64,000 nucleotides of DNA from Kryptolebias marmoratus (GCF_001649575.2 NC_051438.1:5762457-5826456), one strand, 5' to 3'; counted from the stretch's first letter, positions 51,017 through 61,275 are shown. Numbers and translations: made by a program. The notes: a model not told the origin generated them from the letters alone.

Positions 51017-51214
51017 TCAGTCGTTATGCGTGTTGTTTTGTCGGTCATGACGGTCCTGGTGATCATCAGAATCTGAATCTGAAGAGTTTTCATCTGATTC
51101 TGCAGATTCAGCTGCTGATTTGGGTTCATACTGGTATGGCTGTAGCTACATTACTCTCACAAAGTCTTCCGGCATTTCTTTGTATTCAAAAAAGGCTTCT
51201 TCTTCCATTTCCAT
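51017..51214 (-). pseudogene. Acidic N-terminal fragment, QPYQYEP motif
   Basis: Minus-strand reading from an ATG at 51214: MEMEEEAFFEYKEMPEDFVR, one TAG stop, then LQPYQYEPKSAAESAESDEN and a SSDSDSDD acidic run, ending with TGA at 51017. The (V/L)QPYxFEP-acidic layout resembles the N-terminus of P2X7 intracellular-domain-like proteins that are multicopy in fish genomes, often with DNA transposons. The zinc-binding C-terminal domain expected in those proteins is not seen. I cannot assign it with certainty; an unrelated acidic leader is possible. Confidence 0.4.
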
Positions 51215-51219
51215 TAGTA

Positions 51220-52190
51220 AACAACCAGACAGTAGCAGTGTTCTTGGCTGGCCAGTGCACAGTGCATGTCATTAACCCAGAACGGTAACTAACGGCCCAC
51301 AAATCACCCACTTTGAAATTATTGACTAAAATGCTAAAAACAAGTTATTTAGGTATTAGGTCAGAAAAATGGATCCCTGAAATGTTGTGTGGATGTGTTT
51401 GACTAAATAACATTCATGAAATGTCAAGTTTTGGAGATTTGATTTCAGTTCACCTTTAAAGTTTTGAAACTATTCTGTGTCTCGAGGAGGTTCTGTCAAC
51501 CCATTTGGTCATTCAGAAAGAAAAAGCAGGCCTCGTCCCGTGCTGAGCTTGGTTTAGGTGGGAAACAGCTGATCTGGACTGAGAATATTGTCAGACTGTA
51601 ATGAACAATGCACAGGATCCAAAATTTCAACCAGACACAAAGGATGTTTAAAAGAGTTTATTTCAAGAATTAAACTGGTGGGAATCAGGATGTGTTTGGA
51701 AGCACAAACGGGTAAATCTGAGGAGGGAGAAAGAGAGTTAGTGGCTATGAAAGGGTCAGAGAACTTAAACCCAGAAAAGAAGGCACTAATCTCTTCGGGA
51801 TCTAAGTGGAAGCTTTGAGTCACTTGGTGTGTTTCTTGGTGGTAATCTGGATTTTGGAAGTCCAACAGATTGAATTTGTCTCCTCTTCCAGTGTGCCTTT
51901 ATACAGCCAGCATGCTGTGACAAAAAGAATTCCTCTCCAGAGAGTCGGCAGGGAGCAGTTGGTGGGAGTAGGGACATCACCGGAAGACAGAAGCTTGGAG
52001 CCGACTTTCTGCAGTGCTTGGCTCTTTGCAGATCCTTCAGGAATTAATTCAGAACTAAAAGGGTTCGCCAAAAAACAGGCAATGATCATACATGGAAAAA
52101 CAGATTTAGGATAACTTATCCAGAGGGCTGTCAAAACATGAAGGACGAGAAAATGGAAAAAAGGTTGATGTCCAGAAATCAAAGGCATGG
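51220..52190. other. No feature recognised
   Basis: Overlapping short ORFs on both strands (51554-51865 minus, 51806-52114 plus, 51820-52248 minus) show no domain motifs. The pyrimidine-rich character on the minus strand could reflect an old LTR. Confidence 0.35.
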
Positions 52191-52194
52191 TAAA

Positions 52195-52616
52195 AGTCAA
52201 GCAGGTCGAAATAAGTTTTCTCCATAGGGTAGCTGAGCTCCCTGCCATCTCAGTTCACATCTCCGTACCACCCTTCGAGATAGGGTAAGAAGTTCAGTTA
52301 TTCGGGAGAGAATTAGAGTAGAGACACTGCTTCTCCACATCGGGAGGAACCAGTTGAGGTGGTTCGGGCATCTGGTAAGGATGCCCCCCGGATGCCTCCC
52401 TAGGGAGGTGGTTCTCTGTATGTCCAACTAGAGGAGACCCCATGGAAGACCCAGGACACACTGGAGAGATCATGTTTCTATGCTGCTTTGGGAAGGTCTT
52501 GGAATGCTACCGAAAGAGCTGGTAGAGGTGGCTGTGGAAAGAGATGTCTGGGCCTCCCTTCTCAAGATTCATCCAACTTTGGAACAAGTGGCAGATAATA
52601 GATAGATGAGTGGATG
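52195..52616 (+). pseudogene. Rex3 C-terminal tail, plus strand
   Basis: Sense sequence CATCGGGAGGAACCAGTTGA, GGTTCGGGCATCTGGTAAGG and AGACCCAGGACACACTGGAG encodes, in shifting frames, the RNQLRWFGHLVRM, GRPRTHWRD and EMSGPPFSR-like end of the Rex3 protein. It ends in GATAGATAGATGAGTGGATG, the tandem (GATG-like) tail that marks the 3' end of this element. 5'-truncated at about 52195, with small internal indels. No RT. Confidence 0.82.
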
Positions 52617-52619
52617 TAG

Positions 52620-53400
52620 ACTCATTCCAGCCCTTCACCAGGTAAACCATTCAAACTCCAGTAATATCTGTCTTCTTATCTGGAAATTAAACTGTTAATC
52701 TCTTTCCAATCCTGTTAGTCAAGAATTGTTAAAGGAAAGGGACTTGTGTCTGTCAGCTTCTTTTCAGGATTCAGGATGTACCTAAACTAAAGACTTGTTT
52801 GCTGATTCTCTAAAATGAAAGGCAGCATTTGGATATGATTTAAGTTTAGCAGATATATCATTGTGTAAAGTGCAGCTCGTTAATAAACATTTAGGGGTGT
52901 GATGATGTGATTTTCCAGCAGAAAAAGAGGAAGACTCAGCCATGTCTCTGCTTTCATCAGCTGCCTGTTTATCAGCAAACGTGTACTTTAGTGATTGATA
53001 CGGGCACAACTAATTATGACACCTCAGTTCACTCATTAGGCTACACAGCTACAAATGATTAATTGATTTATCACATTTTCCCCAGGCTCCATTTATAATC
53101 TCATGCTGAAATGAGTTCAGGGAAGGAGGGGGAGGAAAAGGGCGGATGCAGGCTGTGGAGGAGACTGGGAGAAGGGTGGAAGCAGAGGATGGTGGAAGGA
53201 GGGGAGGTTGCAAGGTGGTGGGAAGATTTTAAAGGTGGAGTGGAGGTTAAGCAATATTAATGTACTCCAACTGGTGCTTTAAAAAATTAATGCACTGCCA
53301 GCTTAAAGAGAAGTTCTCCAATTCATATGGTAGCCTGATGCAACATGGCTGTCTCTGGAACTCTAAAACTGAAGGTTCAGGAGAAATAAATTAATCCCAG
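52620..53400. other. Candidate conserved noncoding region
   Basis: Unique DNA including ACAAATGATTAATTGATTTA (53052-53071) and TTAAGCAATATTAATGTAC (53248-53266), with a purine-rich G/A tract at 53110-53230 between. Possible regulatory DNA by composition only. Confidence 0.27.
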
Positions 53401-53920
53401 CATTAGAAATCTAAGTTCTTCTATATCTGTTGGAAAATTTTATTTGAAAGAAATTATGTGGACCAGAGATTCCAACATCAGGCTTAATACTTTATCAGCA
53501 AAATCAGGCACATCAGAAGAAATGAATTAAACATCTGTCATAACAGAGGGCAGCAAATAAACTCTTTAGAGCTGACACTAAAATGTTTATATGGATCAAG
53601 GCATCAGGAAAACAAGTAAGGAGACTAGCAAGGGGCAAAAAAAAAAAACACAGGTGAGGATAACATTCTCAGGCAATTCAAAACATGGCCATAATGATCA
53701 CCAAAGGTGAAGGTTCAGTGGTCTGAGCAGATCTTAATAATATAGTGTGAATGAAAATGACTGGACACAGCTGTGCACAGCTGGCAGGAAGTGAGTTGGC
53801 AGTGCAACTCAGCTGCTCAGCTTGCCCACAGCTCCATCTGGAGGGGAATAAAAAAAGAGGGAAAGAGAGGAGAGAGAACCTGGAACAGGCAGGATTCCAA
53901 ACAACATCAGGCAGAAAAAG
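53401..53920. other. No feature seen
   Basis: Unclassified sequence with a poly-A run near 53637-53650. No supported gene. Confidence 0.35.
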
Positions 53921-53924
53921 AAAG

Positions 53925-54195
53925 ACCATCCATTCATTTTCCTGCGTTTGCTCCTAGTGGACCACAGGGGCAACAGGTCCAAGAGAAAAACCCAGACCTC
54001 TCGTTCTCCTGAGACACTCTCCTCCTGGGGATCCCAAGTTGTTCTAAGACCAGAGAAGATGCATAACCCATGCAAAGAGATCTGGGTCTGCCCCTGGGTC
54101 TCCTCCCAGTGGGTTATGCTTGGAAGAGCTCCCAAACTACTTCAGCTGACTCTTTTTGATAAAGAGCAGTGGCAGTGTGAACCCCCTGTAGTTCC
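53925..54195 (-). pseudogene. Rex3 C-terminal tail, minus strand
   Basis: The 3' tandem tail is CCATCCATTCATT at 53926-53938. Upstream on the minus strand: SGEREVWVFLLDLLPLWST, then CIFSGLRTTWDPQEE from other frames. Same segment as at 4.5 and 52.5 kb, 5'-truncated at about 54195. Confidence 0.8.
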
Positions 54196-54424
54196 TTAAC
54201 AGTAAATTGAAAACAAGAAGAATTCAGGGGCAGATTCAGGTCTATAAATTCAACAATGTGACAACATACATACATTTTGGGGATTTCCTCATATTTACAG
54301 CTTTAAACCAATGACTTTTTTTGGTTTTCAATCTGTTTTTTTTTTTGACAAATGACGAGTGAGGAAACTAATGAACAAAAATAGCAGTTCATAGAGGTCC
54401 ATTTGTGTGTAGACAAGTGTTGTC

Positions 54425-54665
54425 TTATTTTAAAACTGGACCAGGGTTTTGACTCAGGAGAGGTAAGACATGCAGACATGGGATATTGTTGATGTAGTTC
54501 TGTGAGAGGTGTCCTGAAGTCATCCCTGTTGCTCCCCCCAGCACGATGCCAGGAGGAACATTAGTGTTTCTCTTCAACACTGACAGAACTGGTCCGCTCC
54601 CCTCAATGCTGCTCCTGATGATCATCTGCTGTGATCCAGAACTGAGATTCATCTCTGAACATGAT
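54425..54665 (-). pseudogene. Tc1-type transposase fragment, minus strand
   Basis: Downward from about 54665: MFRDESQFWITADD (from the FSDESRF motif carrying the first catalytic aspartate), SVSVEEKH, a GGSNRDDFRTPL segment (from the G--G-xxRTPL region) and LPLLSQNPG in another frame. Order agrees with Tc1/IS630-type transposases, but the second aspartate and glutamate motifs are missing and several frames are used. Other open frames here (for example 54425-54652) are coincidental. Confidence 0.5.
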
Positions 54666-54669
54666 ATGA

Positions 54670-55160
54670 CTCTACTTGTTATTAATCCATGCCTTTTGAT
54701 TTAGTCTCTGCTCTGGTATTAACAGCAACCTGCACATTTGGTGTTGAACTTGTAGTCTGGCTAATACCCATCCTCAAGATAGGATGTGAAATAACATAGG
54801 GGTGGTAATAACTCCAATACGTAGGGCCCTGGAAAATTCTTCTTTTTTCCCCCAGATTACATTTTTCATTTTTATATTTCTGAATTCCATTTTTTATGAT
54901 GCAACCACATTTTCACCTATAAAATATATTATATGATGAATAAATAAATTTCCAACAAACTATCCACAGTTTCAATAATTCTGACAAATTTCAGTAAAGT
55001 CCCTAAAAATCTTTCTGTAAATATAGATATACATGTTATTGGGAAAAGAAAGTTCCTCATACATTTTTATGTGACTATAATGAAGCAGTTCTTTTTGTAA
55101 AAAAAAAACAACAAAAAAACTGTTTAATATATAAATCTAAATATAAGGAATATAGGATGT
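54670..55160. other. No feature seen
   Basis: AT-rich sequence with poly-T and poly-A runs. Confidence 0.4.
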
Positions 55161-55164
55161 GTAC

Positions 55165-55395
55165 ATCTACCAAGAGCAGGCCGTCCTCATAAACTGAGTG
55201 ACTGTGAAGAAGGAGACCACCAAGACACCTGTGAGCTCTCAGAAGGAGGTCCAAGCTTCAGCAGCTGATGGGAGAAGACTGAGCTACAGCAACTGTTTAT
55301 CGGGGTCTTCACCAGTCTGAGCTTTATTAGAAAGTGGCAAAGAGACACTGTTGAAGAAAACTCAGATTAAATCTTGACAGTTCTCTAAACAATCT
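55165..55395 (+). mobile_element. Tc1-type fragment (family A)
   Basis: ACCAAGAGCAGGCCGTCCTC, AAACTGAGTGACTGTGAAGA, GACCACCAAGACACCTGTGA and AAGAAAACTCAGATTAAATC correspond to the linker and HTH region of a Tc1 transposase gene (PRAGRPHKLSD...KKTQIKS). It matches 28128-28232. No termini. Confidence 0.72.
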
Positions 55396-55702
55396 AGACA
55401 AACTCTAGTCATGAATACTTTTATAGGCATTGTATATGCCAACAGAACTTACTAAAAAGTTTTTAATGGATTTTGTTTTGCTATAAACTGTGCTTAGTGT
55501 TAAATGTTGTAACTTCTGGATGCCTGCAGCAGACTTTTTTAGCCTTGGCTCAATTAAAAGCCCCCCTCCATTCCTCTCTTTCTCCCATCACAGTTGTAGA
55601 CAAGATGCTAGTCTGCAGTGGCGAAAAGAATAACACTTCAATTGTTAAGAAAAATCCACACTTAAACAAATTCCATGACATTCTGTGTTTTACGATAAAT
55701 TA
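55396..55702. other. Sequence upstream of the membrane-protein element
   Basis: Unclassified host or old element sequence that receives the insertion at 55795; it continues after the second direct repeat at 57076. Confidence 0.4.
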
Positions 55703-55794
55703 CATCTTTAACATCCACTTATACAATCCTGTCCACATTTTCTGCATCACTGAAATCCCAGGATCCTAAAGACCTGTGTCCAGATGGCATGAGC
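55703..55794 (+). repeat. 92-bp direct repeat, left copy
   Basis: Starts CATCTTTAACATCCAC and ends CCAGATGGCATGAGC. It is identical, base for base by eye, to 56984-57075. It looks like a very long target-site duplication. Confidence 0.95.
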
Positions 55795-56983
55795 CTCTAC
55801 CTATCATCCGAATAACAAAAGGAACTATGGATTTGGTCAACTGGTCTCTGAACGCAATCGACACTATTTTTTCCACGTTGAGATTGGAGCGAGGGGAACG
55901 CAGCTGTCCCAGTGGAATGGTGGCTGCCGGACGGGTTACTGGTTCCTGGGGCTGGAACCTCTTCTGTTTGGCTCCTCTTTCCATTGAAGATGTTGAAGAT
56001 CTATACATATTTGGTTTTATGATAACTGGATTCCTGCTGTTTGGCTGTGGAGGTATCCTGGCTTATCGGAAATTGAAAGCGGTCCTGACAGCGGTTCGGG
56101 CCTGTGAGAAGCTGTCGGGAACCATGGATGGCATCTCCCGTACTGGGAACACACAGACTCAGATGTTGGGGGAGATAAGCCGCAAACTGGACGTGATTCT
56201 GACGAGAATTGCTGTTCAGCAGCGTGCCCGTGAGGAGTAGATTACACCCGGGTGAAGTTCCAGACGGAGAGAGGCGAGGAGGACATGAAATTCGGATCAT
56301 TCGGCTTTTTTTTTCTTCGCCACCACAGAGACACAGTTAAGGACTCAAAGCAACAGTTACCCTAGGTTGCTTGCTTCCAAAATAATTATGTTTATCTTTC
56401 GGATTCCCAGCTGTTCGACCTTGGTTGTCGGCAGTAATCTAAACTTCCCGGGATGATACGTCAATAAAAAGGCCTGACTCACCCACTCCCTCCCCGTATC
56501 ATCCGTGGATGGACCAGCCGAAGGCCAAGGGGACGGTGACAGAGAACTGAACTCTGATGAACTGAGCTTGGATGATAACAGCTGGTTTTGGACTTTGAAG
56601 GCCTCGGATTGGTTCCAGCTCGGAGTATGATCCCTGTAATATCACCGGCTCCGCTGCATCCTACCCCAGCACCATGTGTTTTTTACCCAAGCCCCCCACC
56701 CTCCTGCCTACTTGCACTGAGCGAGCAGTTTTTTTAAGCGTATGCTCCTGTGTTTCTGAGTAAACATAGGGTCAAAGTTCTTTTTTTTAGCTCATCCTTC
56801 CTATTGTGTCTTTCTCTTCCAAACTGCAAAAGGTAGCGCGAGTGTCTTGCGAATGACCTGAACTCCTGTTCAACCCATGTCTGTAACGTATGTCCTTCTC
56901 CTGAACAGAGTGTTCTTAACTGTAATTTCGTTCTGCACTGCATTTCTGATGTTGTGTGTGAATGACAATAAAGCTGATTCATT
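55795..56983 (+). mobile_element. Compact retroposon-like element with one membrane-protein ORF
   Basis: A 1189-bp segment between perfect 92-bp direct repeats. It has a 5' leader of 32 bp, one ORF (55827-56240), a long 3' UTR with GC-rich and poly-T parts, and a 3' end TGAATGACAATAAAGCTGAT then TCATTC. There is no reverse transcriptase and no inverted terminal repeat. The AATAAA and the short ATTC tail point to RNA-mediated copying. Confidence 0.75.
55827..56240 (+). CDS. Small single-pass membrane protein ORF, 137 aa, unknown family
   Basis: I do not recognise this family with certainty. The start at 55827 (GGAACTATGG, good initiation context) is preferred over the upstream in-frame ATG at 55776, which lies in the flanking direct repeat. 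Residues 1-25 (MDLVNWSLNAIDTIFSTLRL) form an amphipathic helix-like segment; 26-58 hold Cys27 and Cys47 and a WGW motif; 59-80 (LYIFGFMITGFLLFGCGGIL) is a clear hydrophobic membrane span followed by positive RKLK; 83-134 is an amphipathic helix rich in K, R, E and heptad-like leucines, possibly a coiled coil. No signal peptide is obvious. Predicted topology is inside-facing C-terminus by the positive-inside rule. The frame is intact, unlike most transposon genes here, and GC-richer than its surroundings. It may aid the element or be a captured host gene. Confidence 0.65.
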   Translation: MDLVNWSLNAIDTIFSTLRLERGERSCPSGMVAAGRVTGSWGWNLFCLAPLSIEDVEDLYIFGFMITGFLLFGCGGILAYRKLKAVLTAVRACEKLSGTMDGISRTGNTQTQMLGEISRKLDVILTRIAVQQRAREE

Positions 56984-57075
56984 CATCTTTAACATCCACT
57001 TATACAATCCTGTCCACATTTTCTGCATCACTGAAATCCCAGGATCCTAAAGACCTGTGTCCAGATGGCATGAGC
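56984..57075 (+). repeat. 92-bp direct repeat, right copy
   Basis: Identical to 55703-55794. It follows the element's CATTC tail end directly and continues into the presumed pre-insertion sequence at 57076. Confidence 0.95.
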
Positions 57076-57311
57076 AATGTTATGGCGTTCTGTAATGCTT
57101 GGTATACAATATGCTGATCCTCCTATCATATGGTCTGTCTTGTGTGACCAGAACATTCATAGTTTGTGTGGGTGCCCTCGTGTACCCAGTGGTTCTACCT
57201 GTAACATTTGTACACTCCACAAGCCCGACATTTCTATTATCCAACCACCCAGCGTCAAAAGAACCCACAATATGACCAGTATCAGACTGCAACAAGCTGG
57301 CAATGCTATTT
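57076..57311. other. Continuation of pre-insertion sequence
   Basis: Overlapping ORFs on both strands (57077-57313 plus, 57080-57295 minus) with no recognised domain. Confidence 0.35.
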
Positions 57312-57925
57312 AATGGGTCTACAATTCATCTTCTAAATCTGCAGTCCATCCTCTGAGTCTTTGACCCATTCTTTGAGAATGCAGTCCTTCTTTTTAATCT
57401 ACAACCCATCCTCTGAGTCTTAAATCCATCCTCTTAGACTGTGATCTTTCCACTCAATCTGCAATCAAACTTGTGAGTCTACAACCCATCCTCTGAGTAT
57501 GTGATCCATCCTGAGACTGTGATCCAACTTTAGAGTCTACAATTTGTACTCAGTCTGCCCTTTGTCCTCTGATTCAGCAGTCCATCCTCTCTGAGTCTTT
57601 GATGCATGCTATGAGTCAACAATCTAACCTTTGAGTCCACGATTAACCCTCTAATTCTGCGATTCATCAGAAGTCTACAGTCCATTCCGAGTCATAACCC
57701 ACCCTCTGAGTTTTCAATCCTTCTTTTGAAGATGCCATTCATTCCTTGTGCCTGTAATCCTAATTCTGAGTCTGTGATTATCCTCTGACTTTTCAGACTT
57801 TCATGTGACTCTGCAATCCACCCTCTGAGGCTACAATGCACCCTCTGAGATCTATCCTCTTAGTCCACAGTTGAGCCTCTGAGTCTGTGATCCAATCTAT
57901 GAATGTACAGTTTGTCTTCTTAGTC
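57312..57925. repeat. Degenerate minisatellite E, direct half
   Basis: About 30 units of roughly 20 bp such as CCATCCTCTGAGTCTACAA. The unit then appears in reverse complement from 57930. Confidence 0.92.
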
Positions 57926-57929
57926 TATG

Positions 57930-58112
57930 AGAGGAGTATCAAAGACTCAGACAAAGTATTAGAAATTTGGGTTGGATCACTGACACTGAGGGTGTAAACT
58001 CAACGGACGGTTTGTAGACCCAGAGGTTGGATCACAGACTCAAAAGGTTGTAAACTCAGAACAAAAATCCTAAACTCAGAGAACAGATGAACTGCAGACT
58101 CTGAGTCTGAAA
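57930..58112. repeat. Degenerate minisatellite E, inverted half
   Basis: Units such as GTTTGTAGACCCAGAGGTTGGATC and CACAGACTCAAAAGG are the reverse complement of the direct half (for example TTTGTAGACCCAGAGGTTGG against CCATCCTCTGAGTCTACAA). Confidence 0.82.
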
Positions 58113-59180
58113 TCACCCTCCAACTCCTGATTGCATCACCTGAAGACATTTAGACCACTTCTCAAAGCCATCACCACAACCTTGGGAGACCTTGGACAAA
58201 ACGCTGACCCACTGGCCATCAGCAGGCTTTTGAGCTTCAACTTGCCTTCTCCTTGTGGTTATGCTAAGGTCCAATCAACCTTTCTGAAGTCACTCAGAAA
58301 GACAGAGTGACAGCTGGCCACACAGCCTCAATCTAGTAAGGGGTCCTCAAAGTCTTCCCTTCTGGTCATGAGAAAAGCAAGGTTTGACCTGACTATTACA
58401 TGTTGAATTGATGCACTTTAATAAACAAATGCATTTTGAATCTGGTCCTTGCTAAAAATAATCCCCAAATCTGGCAGAATTATGAACATTCTCCTTACCT
58501 AAATTCCAAAGTAAAAATGCTTATCAAATTGTTTCAATTGTCCAAATTCTTACATGTGTAAAATCCAAAACTTCATTCCGGATTTTAAAATTCCTTATCA
58601 TAAGATTATCATATATTCAGTCATTTATAATCAAAGTTTTCTCTCAGATCATAAAGGTTAAGTTTTGCTGCAGTTTTACCCTTGTTAATCATTGTGAAGT
58701 GATTGAAAATATTTAAATAAGAATCAAATAATTCAGAGTAATTACTTAAAGTCAAAACTCAAAATATTGTTTCCAAATTCTCAGTTGTTGAGATCTGAAA
58801 AATAATAGGGATAAATAAATAAAAGTAATCTAAACAGTATTGATTTTCCATAGGTTACAGTTCTATCTGTTATCTATCTGTTACTGATAAATTAACTATA
58901 GCTGGTCCCCCCTTTTAATTAGCTTAAACAGTAGTAATGTAATTGTATCCTTAAAGCATCTGCTACATCAAACAAAAAAGATTAGCTTTAAACAAAGGAG
59001 TTCTCAATTTTCAGCTTTCTAAAACTTCCAATACAGGATTAAGCCCTGTATCAAGTCATTTTCATTCAAATTCACAACTTCATGTGTGCCCTAAAGACCC
59101 TCAGGTGGGAAGGGATTGAGATTAATCAACATGTGAACTTATCAGCATAAACAGAGCATCTCATGCAGTTTAAAGCTTGG
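58113..59180. other. No feature seen
   Basis: AT-rich unclassified sequence. Confidence 0.4.
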
Positions 59181-59183
59181 AGC

Positions 59184-59858
59184 TGTCAGAATTCTGATTT
59201 GTTTTGTTTTCCACACAGCGCTTATTTTTAGTATGTGTTTGAGAGGGTGATTTCACCCTTGGCCAGTGCTCCCTACTAACAACTACTAGCACAGCTGTCT
59301 TCTATGACTCCTGATTATCACCAAGCTTTTTAAATCTGAGTTAAACCACTATTTTTTGATTGATCATTAAGTCACACAAATCCTTTGTGTGCTCCTGGAA
59401 CTCATTGTTAGTCCTCTGTGGCACTCTGAAAAAGCCTTTGTGTGCTCCTCAGACTCCTTGACTAGCCATCAAGATCCTTCTGTGATCACCTTCTTTCTGA
59501 ATTACCTCTGAATACAAGTGAGCAGAAGTCAGTTAAGCTTTCCTACCCACTCGGCCTCACACCTCATCCAAAGAGCTGCAGTTATCACCACTGGACTATA
59601 GGAATCCTCTACCTTCCCCTCGGAACCCTGCAGGACAACAAACCAAGTAAGGACCAAAACAAACTACATTCAACTTTGTGCCCCTCTATGAACTTTCTAA
59701 CCCTTGCTCCGTTCCCTCTTGCAGGTTAAAACCTTCACAGTTTTTGATTTACTTCACAATAAAACTTTTCCTTATTCACTTATTGTTTCCATTTTTAGAT
59801 TCTTTAAACCCTTTTTTTAAACCCTGTAGTAAAATACATATAATATATTATCACAGAA
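59184..59858 (+). mobile_element. 5' LTR of a decayed Ty3/gypsy element
   Basis: Begins TGTCAGAATTCTG and ends near ATATTATCACA, with an AATAAAAC at 59759-59766. The following GAATGACCCAATCACAGCCA is the gag-leader junction of this element type. Downstream gag and pol remnants confirm orientation. Confidence 0.65.
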
Positions 59859-60755
59859 TGACCCAATCACAGCCAAAATCAGGGTTCTGTTGATGCTGAA
59901 AGTTATCACCATCATTTCAGTTCACACAGAATAACCATAGGCTGCCATGAATCTATTCTTAATAGACTCAATGAACAGCAGCAAGCAATTGACCAATATT
60001 TGGAACATCTGGGTAACATTCTGATAAATTAAGACCAAAAGGTAACTGCTCTACAACCCTCTTTCCAGTTCACTGTCCTTCCATAACTTCTATAATTTTA
60101 TTCTCCTAGTTGGGACAGGTTGGAACAAGACAGCACTGTTTTTGTCAGTTCTCTGTCCGAACAATTAAGAAATAAAGTGAATAACTATTCATATTACAAC
60201 AGATTAAAAGAAAGAAACTGACAGAGAAACTACACATCCCAATAGGTTCCCACTTCTGTATCTGTGTCAAATGTCATCCCTACTATCCATCAACTCCCAT
60301 CCTTCTCCGCCAGTTTAATCCAAAACAGAGCTAATGCAGATTGGTTGGATTAATTTAACATCAGAGTAATGATAGCATCAAGTGAGTTCTAAACTTTTTG
60401 ACTGTTGTAGAAAATCTGGCCATTTCACTGTCTTTTGCCCAAACTTTTTAAATGGAAATGCTCACCAGTAACTCTTGGGATACTGGTAGTGGGCCAGTCC
60501 ACATGTTCATCTGTTCCCCTTTTGCTTTTGCTTTTTGTCATCTGTGAAAATAACCTCAGTTTCCCACTTCAGGCAATTTTTGATTGTGAAGAAGAACAAA
60601 ATCTCAATAATACGGAACTTGCAAGAAAATTTCAAACACCTACTAAACCCCTTTCTAAGCCCCTGACAGTTCAAGTACTCAGTGTACAAGCTTTGATGAC
60701 CATCACCCACCAGACCTACCCCATCCAGCTTCATGTCTCCTGAAACCCTCATGAG
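59859..60755 (+). pseudogene. Decayed gypsy gag and protease region
   Basis: Gag N-terminal coiled-coil-like remnant ESILNRLNEQQQAIDQYLEH (59953-60010), a zinc-knuckle-like C-x-KSGHFTVFCP near 60408-60440, then a protease segment in which the expected DSGAE reads DCEEEQN (near 60580), NTELARKFQTPTKPLSKPLT and THQTYPIQLHVS. Order is correct. Numerous stops and frame changes; the capsid and most of the protease are missing. The RT/RNase H part at 62.7-63.3 kb may be the continuation of the same copy, separated by later insertions. Confidence 0.65.
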
Positions 60756-60879
60756 AAAGGTGAGTTCTTTGTTTTCTCTTCTCCCCTCTCATCTATGGTT
60801 CTAGGGTTCCCCTGGATAGCAAAATATAATATAATGTTATAAATGAAGACCATTATTATAGACTGAGTTTGGCCGTAAC

Positions 60880-61275
60880 TTTTTCTCATCCACCCAGTCC
60901 TTCTGTGGAAATGTGTGACACCTCAAATGTTACTGTAATATATCATGCTCATCTTCCTGTTTGTTTTACTGGACTGCTGTCTGTTATCTGTGTTGAGTTT
61001 GACTGTGTTCTCATTGTGGTGATTTTAACTTTCATGTTGATGATACACAGAACAGAGGGGCTAAAGACCTGTGTCGGGTTCTTGACAGTTTTGGGCTGAC
61101 TCAGCATGTGAAAGACCTTAACATCTCCAAGGTCATTGTGATAGATGTTGGATCATTCATATGTTTTTTTAAGAGTTCCCTTGGTGTGCACACAGTTGGT
61201 CAGACAGAAGGTGTCACAAAGAGGTATATCACTGAAAACACCAGTGATCAGTTCATCCAGGCTTTTGAATATATG
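60880..61275 (+). pseudogene. L2-like endonuclease-end fragment
   Basis: The plus strand has GFTGLLSVICVEFDCVLIVV-like text (from the GDFN-containing strand), GAKDLCRVLDSFGLTQHV across frames, KDLNISKVIVIDVGSF and RYITENTSDQFIQAFEY. These match the endonuclease end of the L2 at 19.4-19.8 kb. It stops near 61275. No RT. Confidence 0.72.

Noticed and set aside
51554..52248. Overlapping ORFs on both strands as a possible host gene
   Set aside because: No recognisable domain in any frame, no splice-consistent exon chain, and overlap on opposite strands is typical of noncoding pyrimidine-rich sequence.
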